Both the position numbers and the translations under genes were made by a program. Under the pieces are notes generated by a model. That model was not told the DNA's origin. It ran no database searches and was given only the letters and a program-made list of their open reading frames with translations. From Clostridia bacterium (GTDB taxonomy: Bacteria; Bacillota; Clostridia; Oscillospirales; Acutalibacteraceae), in contig CAAFMR010000363.1 in the NCBI GenBank assembly GCA_900764115.1, positions 1-6,321 of the forward strand: a stretch of 6,321 bases of DNA, in the 5' to 3' direction. Of the stretch, positions 1 to 5,163 are shown piece after piece; positions within the stretch are counted from its first letter, which is position 1, and every line of letters begins with the position of its first letter.

Positions 1-1204
1 ACACGAAAGAAATGACCTATGAGATCGATCCTCCTCCCGCCGAGGTCGTGCGGGAGATCTTCCGCTTGTATACCAATGGATGGGGCTACAAAACAATTGC
101 CAACTATCTGACGGAGCAGGGCATCCCGACCCCACGGGCTAACGAGATCGCCCAAAAGGAGGCGGAGGGACTCCACACAAAGCTAAAAGCGAAGAACGAC
201 TGGAGCATTGTCACCATCAGCAGCACATTGCAAAACGACTTTTATATCGGCACGCTGCGCCAGAAAAAGTATACACGCAAAGGCATCAACGGCAAAGATA
301 TGCGTGTAGACACGGAGGAGCAGATCGTCTTTGAAAATGTCCACGACCCCATCGTGGATACACGCACCTTCCTCTATGCGCAGGAGCAGCTCAAGCAGCG
401 CTCCAAAAGCAACTATCGGGGGGAGAAAAAGTACGCCACCGACTATTCGGGGGTACTGTTCTGCGGGGATTGCGGCAGCCCGATGTTTTCCATGTCCCGC
501 CCGGATCTGGCACCCGCTTACACCTGCGGCACCTATCACCGCCGGGGGCGCAAGGGTTGCACCTCCCACCATATTCGGGTGGATCAGCTGGACGAGCTGC
601 TGCGGCGGTATATCCGGCGGGTGCAGGATAACAGCGCCGCTATGCTGCAGCAGCTAAAAGCCGCTATCGCCGATCAGCCGGATCGGGAGGAACAGATCGG
701 CTTGACGATGGAAAACCTGGACCAGCAGCTGCAAAGCGCTAAAGAACAGCTCAAGACAATATACAAGCGCAAGGTGCTGGATTCCATGGGAAAATCCGAA
801 AGCGAAGCAGCCATTATTACAGAAGCCTATGCGGATATTGAGAAAGAACTGACCGGGCGCATTGAAGGCCTGGAAAAGCAGCTGCTGGAAACCAACGACC
901 GGCGCAATATGCTGCTGGAGACCAATCGCAAGGCGAAAACGGTAATGGATGTCTTTGAGAATATCCTCCGCAAGCCAAAGCTGGATCGACGGGATATCGG
1001 GCTGATCGTGGAGCGTATTACCGTCTATGAGGGGCGGGTCTGCATCCGGCTGCGCTCGGATGTGGATGCTCTTCTCCGGCTGGATACGCCGACCGCCGGG
1101 GAGGATACCGTAAATTTTCCGCATGACAGTAAGGATATCGTAATTACACAAAAGTCCGCAAAGCGTGCGGACAAGGTCTTTACTGTCAATGTTATCAACA
1201 GCGG
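1..1204 (+). mobile_element. Terminal segment of an integrated element (prophage or integrative element) inserted in spoVT
   Basis: The recombinase-coding DNA up to about 1200 is read as the integrase-bearing end of a mobile element, because host spoVT coding sequence starts immediately after it. Base composition changes near the boundary: bases 1141-1200 are 40% G+C and 721-780 are 50%, against about 62-63% for 1381-1440 and 1501-1560 in the spoVT part. Only this end is visible, so phage, conjugative element and small integrase-only island cannot be told apart. The right boundary is uncertain by about ten bases, and the left boundary is outside the window. Confidence 0.8.
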
Positions 1205-1655
1205 CGACCCGCTGGAGATTTTCACAGAAAAAGATGGCGAGGTAGTCTTTAAGAAGTATTCCCCCGTAGGCGAGCTGTCCCCCTTTGCGGTGCAGTATGC
1301 GGATGTGCTGTCCCGCGCCTGCAATATGACCGTGCTGATCTGCGACCGGGATCACGTCATCGCCGCCGCCGGCAGCAGCCGCAAGGATTTCTATGACCGG
1401 CGGGTGTCCGCGCAGCTGGAGGAGATTATGGACAGCCGCCAGGTCTATGTGACCCATGCCGGGGCTGCCAACCGCCTGCAGCCGGTGGAAGCCATCAGCC
1501 GCTATGCCTCGGTAGCAGCGCCTATCGTCGCCTCTGGGGATGTGACCGGCATCGTTTGTCTCCTGCAGCCGGAAAGCGGCTCCATTCCTTCCGAAGGAGA
1601 TGTGCGTCTGGCGCAGGTAGCCGCCGCCTTTCTGGGCAAGCAGATGGAGGAATAA
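1..1655 (+). CDS. Large serine recombinase (5' partial), reading in frame into the SpoVT C-terminal domain
   Basis: This is a site-specific DNA integrase of the large serine recombinase family. The frame is open to the left edge (first full codon at 3), so the ATG at 12 is internal and the Ser-containing resolvase domain is off-window. Counting that Met as residue 1, a recombinase domain covers about 1-125 (AEVVREIFRLY, GWGYKTIANYL, GIPTPR). A zinc ribbon has C151, C154, C172 and C183. A long coiled coil (about 205-310) and the family tail (RDIGLIVERITVYEGRVCIRL, split here at 328-346) follow. From about residue 397 the protein becomes SpoVT: GDPLEIF, KKYSP, VLICDRD, PIVASGD, AAAFLGKQMEE. No frameshift or stop is seen, so the recombinase looks intact. 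The fused tail of about 150 residues is not normal for the family and is best explained by insertion of the element into spoVT. Whether the fusion protein is made or functional cannot be seen. Confidence 0.93.
   Translation, partial: TKEMTYEIDPPPAEVVREIFRLYTNGWGYKTIANYLTEQGIPTPRANEIAQKEAEGLHTKLKAKNDWSIVTISSTLQNDFYIGTLRQKKYTRKGINGKDMRVDTEEQIVFENVHDPIVDTRTFLYAQEQLKQRSKSNYRGEKKYATDYSGVLFCGDCGSPMFSMSRPDLAPAYTCGTYHRRGRKGCTSHHIRVDQLDELLRRYIRRVQDNSAAMLQQLKAAIADQPDREEQIGLTMENLDQQLQSAKEQLKTIYKRKVLDSMGKSESEAAIITEAYADIEKELTGRIEGLEKQLLETNDRRNMLLETNRKAKTVMDVFENILRKPKLDRRDIGLIVERITVYEGRVCIRLRSDVDALLRLDTPTAGEDTVNFPHDSKDIVITQKSAKRADKVFTVNVINSGDPLEIFTEKDGEVVFKKYSPVGELSPFAVQYADVLSRACNMTVLICDRDHVIAAAGSSRKDFYDRRVSAQLEEIMDSRQVYVTHAGAANRLQPVEAISRYASVAAPIVASGDVTGIVCLLQPESGSIPSEGDVRLAQVAAAFLGKQMEE
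1194..1214. other. Probable attachment-site junction (element/spoVT att site)
   Basis: The recombinase-to-SpoVT switch falls between residues 395 and 398 of the frame (bases 1194-1205). From GGC at 1203 onward the translation follows SpoVT (GDPLEIF). A perfect 6-bp inverted repeat, CAGCGG (1199-1204) and CCGCTG (1209-1214), surrounds CGAC (1205-1208). Its symmetry axis lies on the GA at 1206-1207. Large serine recombinases cross over at a central dinucleotide within imperfect inverted repeats, so this palindrome is a reasonable core candidate. The exact crossover cannot be fixed without the other element end or an empty spoVT allele. Confidence 0.6.
1203..1655 (+). pseudogene. spoVT: spoVT 3' fragment (about codons 31 to end), separated from its 5' part by the element
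   Basis: SpoVT is a sporulation transcription regulator with an AbrB-type swapped-hairpin DNA-binding N-terminus and a C-terminal GAF domain. In Bacillus subtilis it belongs to the forespore sigma-G regulon. The 150 residues here correspond to roughly residues 31-178 of the Bacillus protein as remembered, with the same blocks in the same order: GDPLEIF, DGEV, KKYSP, VLICDRD, GSSRKD, PIVASGD, AAAFLGKQME. The C-terminus is complete with a normal stop, followed by a terminator. The first ~30 residues, including the GRVVIPKEIR-type DNA-binding core, are absent and replaced by recombinase sequence. Because this part is undamaged, the gene is probably interrupted rather than decayed, and precise excision could restore it. 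Confidence 0.88.
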
Positions 1656-1716
1656 CCCCACGCCCTGTACCGGCATCCGCTGCGATTTCCGCGACCTACA
1701 GGTTAACAAAGCAATG

Positions 1717-1770
1717 AAAACGCCCTGCGCTGCCATCCCTTTCGGGATGACCACGCAGGGCGCCGTTTTT
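1717..1770. terminator. Strong bidirectional intrinsic terminator
   Basis: A perfect 9-bp stem pairs CGCCCTGCG (1721-1729) with CGCAGGGCG (1754-1762). It encloses a second hairpin, CATCCC (1734-1739) with GGGATG (1744-1749), around a TTTC loop. A run of five T (1766-1770) follows on the plus strand and AAAA (1717-1720) precedes it, giving a T-run on the minus strand. It lies between the converging spoVT fragment and the lipoprotein gene and probably ends both transcripts. Confidence 0.85.
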
Positions 1771-1800
1771 ATCGGTGACTGCCGGAACTACCGGTCGGCA

Positions 1801-2157
1801 TCAGCCGGCGTTAAGCTCGGTTTCGATGTATGTCTTGGTTTCGGTGATCCAGGCGGAGACCTCATCAAACCAGGCAATCATCTCATCGTACTTCTCATCC
1901 GAGATGTCTGCATCCCCCTGCAGAATCTCCGTGTACTGGTTGAGCAGGTCGCTCATCTGCTGATAGGTGTCGATCATGTCGCTGTCGACCACTTCCTGGT
2001 TCTCGTTAATGAGGGTAGCAACCTCATTGAATGCCTGCGCTACTTCCGTATGCTTGTCGAGGGCCTCCTGCTTTTTCTCGCTTCCGCCACAGCCGACAAG
2101 CCCGAGCATTAGGATCAGCGCCATCACAACAGAGAGAACGGTCATAGTTTTTTTCAC
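1801..2157 (-). CDS. Small acidic helical lipoprotein of unknown function
   Basis: A 118-residue secreted lipoprotein is predicted. The start chosen is GTG at 2157, because AAGAGG lies 7 bases upstream of it; the frame stays open further upstream but without a signal-peptide start. The N-terminus is a lipoprotein signal peptide: KK at residues 2-3, a hydrophobic core (about 5-20) and the lipobox LVGC with Cys23 as the expected lipidated residue. The mature part of about 95 residues is rich in Glu, Asp and Gln and has no cysteines. It looks mostly alpha-helical, possibly a short coiled coil anchored outside the membrane. No named family is recognised. It is transcribed alone from a promoter at 2246-2274, converging on the spoVT end. 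Confidence 0.82.
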   Translation of the reverse strand: MKKTMTVLSVVMALILMLGLVGCGGSEKKQEALDKHTEVAQAFNEVATLINENQEVVDSDMIDTYQQMSDLLNQYTEILQGDADISDEKYDEMIAWFDEVSAWITETKTYIETELNAG

Positions 2158-2163
2158 AATTTT

Positions 2164-2169
2164 TCCTCT
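2164..2169 (-). promoter_or_regulatory. Ribosome binding site deciding the lipoprotein GTG start
   Basis: On the minus strand AAGAGG lies 7 bases before GTG (2155-2157). This supports the GTG start over the ATG four codons further in (within KKTM) and over the much longer open frame upstream. Confidence 0.65.
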
Positions 2170-2208
2170 TTTCGAAAAATATATTCCGCACATCCGGTGT
2201 TTTTGTCC

Positions 2209-2223
2209 TTCTGTCCGACAGAA
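2209..2223. promoter_or_regulatory. 15-bp palindrome in the lipoprotein leader (possible operator or hairpin)
   Basis: On the minus strand the leader contains TTCTGTC, one central base, then GACAGAA, a perfect 7+1+7 dyad. Its centre is about 23 bases downstream of the expected transcription start (near 2239). That position would suit a repressor operator, or a small RNA hairpin in the ~80-base leader. The binding factor is unknown; the match to a known operator is not claimed. Confidence 0.4.
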
Positions 2224-2245
2224 ACATCCATTGCACGGTGGTGTT

Positions 2246-2274
2246 ATTATAGCACACGAAATTACATACTGCAA
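2246..2274 (-). promoter_or_regulatory. Sigma-A-type promoter for the lipoprotein gene
   Basis: On the minus strand a -35 TTGCAG (2269-2274), a 17-bp spacer and a perfect -10 TATAAT (2246-2251) with the extended TGC upstream are visible. Transcription would start near 2239, giving a leader of about 80 bases before the GTG at 2157. Confidence 0.82.
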
Positions 2275-2336
2275 GAAAAAGCCAAGCGCTGCCCCTATTT
2301 TCTTAAACCGGGAGAGCACACGGCAATGACTCCTTG

Positions 2337-2382
2337 AAACGCCGCATCCCGATAGCCGCTCGGCTGTGCAGGCGGAGCGTTT
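2337..2382 (-). terminator. Stem-loop at the end of the zinc-ribbon gene (weak terminator candidate)
   Basis: AAACGCCGC (2337-2345) pairs with GCGGAGCGTTT (2372-2382) with a two-base bulge, enclosing a second hairpin, AGCCG (2354-2358) with CGGCT (2361-2365). It overlaps the stop codon of the zinc-ribbon gene. Only a short T-run follows on the minus strand, so it may be a weak terminator or an RNA-stabilising structure. Confidence 0.35.
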
Positions 2383-2914
2383 ATTTCAGGAAAGTCATCC
2401 CCCGGATGATGGACAATTCCTTCGCCTTGTTGCCGCAGACCTGGAAGAAACCGATGATCGCCAGCACCTCCAGAATGACAAGACACACCGCGCCGGCAAC
2501 GGCGACAATGATTGTCCAGAACAGCAGGGCGATAACCACCGCCAACAGAATGGACAGCACGTGAATACGCAGCGCCTGCTTCACATGGAATTGCACATAT
2601 GCCGAATCCTTGGCGCCGATGAGCGCCACCAAAACGCCCAGCAGCGACATCAGATAGGGCAGCATCGCGTAAACCTTATTCGACCGGATATCCTCCTGGG
2701 AGAATTCCGCCGTATGGTCATACACATCCACATAGGGCGCCGCAGGCGCCTGATAGACCGGCTGATAGGGCGGCTGGAATCCGGGCTGCGGTTGCTGGGC
2801 TTGCGGCTGCGGTTGAGGCGGCACCTGAGGCGCCGCTCCACAGGCGGTGCCGCAACGGGGGCAAACCGACACTTCATCGGCTAACTGCGCTTGGCACACC
2901 GGACAAATCTTCAT
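2381..2914 (-). CDS. Zinc-ribbon membrane protein with Pro/Gln-rich linker (DUF4870-like)
   Basis: A 177-residue membrane protein of unknown role. An N-terminal zinc ribbon has two CPxC knuckles (C4, C7, C18, C21). A low-complexity linker rich in Pro, Gln and Tyr follows (about 30-62). The membrane part has likely helices at about 82-100, 113-136 and 137-158. The segment YVQFHVKQALRIH (106-118), between the first and second helices, resembles the signature of the DUF4870-type family of small membrane proteins, whose function is not established. The ATG at 2914 has AAGGGA about 11 bases upstream, a slightly long spacing. The gene follows recG on the same strand but has its own promoter starting four bases after the recG stop, so a recG-linked function is not implied. 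Confidence 0.8.
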   Translation of the reverse strand: MKICPVCQAQLADEVSVCPRCGTACGAAPQVPPQPQPQAQQPQPGFQPPYQPVYQAPAAPYVDVYDHTAEFSQEDIRSNKVYAMLPYLMSLLGVLVALIGAKDSAYVQFHVKQALRIHVLSILLAVVIALLFWTIIVAVAGAVCLVILEVLAIIGFFQVCGNKAKELSIIRGMTFLK

Positions 2915-2946
2915 AAAGAATCACATCCCTTTCACAAGATACTGTC

Positions 2947-2975
2947 ATTATACACCGGTACCGCCGCTGTGTCAA
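2947..2975 (-). promoter_or_regulatory. Perfect-consensus sigma-A promoter for the zinc-ribbon gene
   Basis: On the minus strand TTGACA (2970-2975), a 17-bp spacer and TATAAT (2947-2952) match the vegetative consensus at all 12 positions. It sits directly after the recG stop codon (2979-2981) and starts transcription about 25 bases before the ATG at 2914. High constitutive expression is the plain expectation. Confidence 0.88.
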
Positions 2976-2978
2976 ACG

Positions 2979-5021
2979 TCAATTGAGTCCGCCGTCGCCC
3001 ACCTGCCCGAACAGCGCCTCCACAGCGTTTGCCAGTGGGCGGTTTTCCGGTGCAGCCAGCTCCGGGTCGGCGGCAAGCCGGTTGGCAGCGGCTGCCTGCG
3101 CCTGACGCAGCAACTCCATATCCGCCGACAGATCGGCGATGCGCAGCCGGGGCAATCCGTGCTGCCGGTCGCCGAAAAAGTCGCCGGGTCCCCGCAACTT
3201 GAGATCCTCGTCGGCAATGCGGAAGCCGTCGGTGGTATCGCACATGACCTGCAGCCGCCGCCGGGTTTCCTCCCCGTTATGGTCGGAGATAAGGATACAG
3301 GTGGAGGGGTATTTTCCGCGCCCCACCCGTCCGCGCAGCTGGTGCAGCTGTGCCAGCCCGAACCGCTCCGCATTTTCCACCACCAGGATGACGGCATTGG
3401 GCACATCCACCCCCACCTCGATCACCGTCGTGGAGATCAGCAGCTGCGTTTCTCCGGCAGCAAAGGCAGCCATCACCCGCTCCTTTTCCGCCGGACGCAT
3501 TTTTCCGTGGAGCAGACCCAGTCGATAGCCCCGGAAGGGTCCCTCCGCCAGTTGCGAAAACAGCTCTGTGGCGGCGTGGAGGTCGCTGGGCTCCTCCCCC
3601 TCCTCCACCAACGGGCAAACGATAAATCCCTGCCGCCCCTCATCCAGATGGCGGCGCACATAATCATAGGCGCGCTCCCGCCGCCGGGAGGAAACCGCAA
3701 AGGTCGCCACCGGCTGCCGCCCCGGCGGTAGCTCATCCAGCACCGACACATCCAGATCGCCGTAAACGATCAGCGCCAGCGTGCGGGGAATGGGGGTGGC
3801 GGACATCACCAGCAGGTGGGGGTTGCAGCCCTTGGACGCCAGCTTTGCCCGCTGCCGCACCCCGAACCGGTGCTGCTCGTCGGTGATCACCAGCCCCAGC
3901 CGGGAAAACTGCACCGTATCGGATAAGAGCGCATGGGTGCCCACCGCCAGCTGAATGCCACCCGCCGCCAGCGCCTCCTGCAGCTCCCGCCGCCGGGCGG
4001 CGGGCAGCGATCCGGTGATGCACGCCACTCGAACGGTATCGCCCAATAGGGTTTGCAGGGTGGCGGCGTGCTGCTGCGCCAGGATTTCGGTGGGCGCCAT
4101 CATCGCCACCTGCCACCCCTCCCGGATGGCGGTATAGGCGACCCCCGCCGCCACCGCTGTTTTGCCGCTGCCCACATCCCCCTGCACCAGCCGGGACATC
4201 GGCTGGGGGTGGTGCATATCCTCAATGCAGGCGGCGATAGCACGCTGCTGCGCGCTGGTGAGGGTAAAGGGCAGCCCGGCAGCATAGTCCGCCGTATAGT
4301 CCCCCCGGATCACCGCGCCGGTGGCTTGTCGGTTGCGGCGCTTGAGCCGCAGCATTCCCAGCTGCAGCAAATACAACTCCTCAAACACCAACCGCCGGCG
4401 GGCGGCAGCCAGCGCCGCCTCCCCGGAGGGACGGTGTATCTCCCGCAGGGCGGTTGCTTTGTCCATCAACTGCAGCCGCTGCCGCAGCGGTTCATCCAGC
4501 ACCTCCGGGGGCGGAAGCCGGGTCAGCTGGGACAGCGCCTCCACCACATTGCCCTCGATCATCCGGCTGGTGAGCCCCTCCGTCTGCCGATAGAGCGGGC
4601 GGATGCGCTGCCCGGTGACGGCGCTTTCAATGAGCGGAGAAACCATCTCGTATTGCCGCCCATTGGCGGTGACGGTGCCAAACAGCAGAATTTCCTCATC
4701 CCGCCGCACCCTGGCGGCGGCAAAACGGTTATTGAACAGGGTCACCGCCACTGTGTTCTGCCCGTCGGATACCCGGAATTTATAGAGGGTCATCCCCTTG
4801 CGCACCCGGTGCTCGGTGGGCGCGGCAATCACATACCCCCGCACACAGCAGGGCTCCCCCGGCGGGGCATCGGCGGCGCGGACGCAGCGGGACCAATCCT
4901 CATATGCCCGGGGATAAAAGCCCAACAGATCGCCCACGGTGGCAATATGCAGCTTTGCATAGGCGGCTGCCCGCCTATCTCCCACATTCTTCAGGGTGCG
5001 GATGGAGTCATTATTGCCCAT
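2979..5021 (-). CDS. recG: ATP-dependent DNA helicase RecG
   Basis: RecG is a superfamily 2 DNA translocase that remodels stalled replication forks and branched recombination intermediates. The 680-residue length is normal for the family. An N-terminal wedge/OB domain that grips the branch point lies at about 55-145. The motor motifs are all present: Walker A GDVGSGKT (281-288), DEQH (381-384), SATPIPR (407-413), LLHGKM (503-508), TTVIEVGVDVPNA (531-543) and QLRGRVGRG (561-569). The TRG-type segment typical of RecG follows (DGFRIADEDLKLRGPGDFFG, 598-617). The ATG at 5021 has GGAGGG six bases upstream. It is transcribed from a promoter at 5049-5077, divergent from the potassium transporter gene. 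It appears intact. Confidence 0.97.
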   Translation of the reverse strand: MGNNDSIRTLKNVGDRRAAAYAKLHIATVGDLLGFYPRAYEDWSRCVRAADAPPGEPCCVRGYVIAAPTEHRVRKGMTLYKFRVSDGQNTVAVTLFNNRFAAARVRRDEEILLFGTVTANGRQYEMVSPLIESAVTGQRIRPLYRQTEGLTSRMIEGNVVEALSQLTRLPPPEVLDEPLRQRLQLMDKATALREIHRPSGEAALAAARRRLVFEELYLLQLGMLRLKRRNRQATGAVIRGDYTADYAAGLPFTLTSAQQRAIAACIEDMHHPQPMSRLVQGDVGSGKTAVAAGVAYTAIREGWQVAMMAPTEILAQQHAATLQTLLGDTVRVACITGSLPAARRRELQEALAAGGIQLAVGTHALLSDTVQFSRLGLVITDEQHRFGVRQRAKLASKGCNPHLLVMSATPIPRTLALIVYGDLDVSVLDELPPGRQPVATFAVSSRRRERAYDYVRRHLDEGRQGFIVCPLVEEGEEPSDLHAATELFSQLAEGPFRGYRLGLLHGKMRPAEKERVMAAFAAGETQLLISTTVIEVGVDVPNAVILVVENAERFGLAQLHQLRGRVGRGKYPSTCILISDHNGEETRRRLQVMCDTTDGFRIADEDLKLRGPGDFFGDRQHGLPRLRIADLSADMELLRQAQAAAANRLAADPELAAPENRPLANAVEALFGQVGDGGLN

Positions 5022-5027
5022 GGCGAT

Positions 5028-5033
5028 CCCTCC
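5028..5033 (-). promoter_or_regulatory. recG ribosome binding site
   Basis: GGAGGG on the minus strand, six bases before the ATG at 5019-5021, supports this start for recG. Confidence 0.8.
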
Positions 5034-5048
5034 GTTTCGTATACGGGT

Positions 5049-5077
5049 ATTATACTCCGATTTGCCGTCGCTGGCAA
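5049..5077 (-). promoter_or_regulatory. Sigma-A-type promoter for recG
   Basis: On the minus strand -35 TTGCCA (5072-5077), a 17-bp spacer and -10 TATAAT (5049-5054). Transcription would start near 5042, giving a short leader of about 20 bases that holds the GGAGGG ribosome site. Confidence 0.8.
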
Positions 5078-5099
5078 GGGAAAATCCGCCGGACGGCTC

Positions 5100-5127
5100 T
5101 TTACAATCGGAGGATATGTGCTATAAT
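5100..5127 (+). promoter_or_regulatory. Sigma-A-type promoter for the potassium transporter gene
   Basis: TTTACA (5100-5105), a 16-bp spacer and TATAAT (5122-5127) preceded by TGC as an extended -10. It points away from the recG promoter. The two -35 boxes are about 22 bp apart, so one bound regulator could affect both, although no operator is evident. Confidence 0.75.
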
Positions 5128-5163
5128 GAGGTAGATTATTCTTATTCGCTATAGGAGCTGCCT

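Noticed and set aside
12..14. ATG at 12 as the true recombinase start
   Set aside because: The frame is open to the left edge and the sequence begins in the middle of the recombinase domain; family members have an N-terminal catalytic domain that must lie upstream.
1203..1655. A designed natural recombinase-GAF domain architecture rather than an insertion
   Set aside because: The tail matches SpoVT block by block to its last residue, begins in the middle of its first domain rather than at a domain boundary, and comes with a composition shift. Insertion into spoVT explains this better.
654..1754. Long minus-strand open frame opposite the recombinase and spoVT part
   Set aside because: It is an antisense shadow of a clearly conserved plus-strand protein, shows no recognisable domain, and runs through the bidirectional terminator.
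2209..2223. LexA/SOS-type operator
   Set aside because: The dyad TTCTGTC/GACAGAA does not match the Gram-positive LexA pattern (CGAAC...GTTCG), so no named regulator is assigned.
2847..3731. Plus-strand open frame (294 codons) opposite the recG 3' end
   Set aside because: It spans the zinc-ribbon gene start, its promoter and the recG end, and has low-complexity composition typical of a shadow frame.
4053..5126. Long plus-strand open frame (357 codons) opposite recG
   Set aside because: High G+C antisense shadow of recG, with no recognisable motifs and no ribosome site noted; recG has all its helicase motifs on the other strand.
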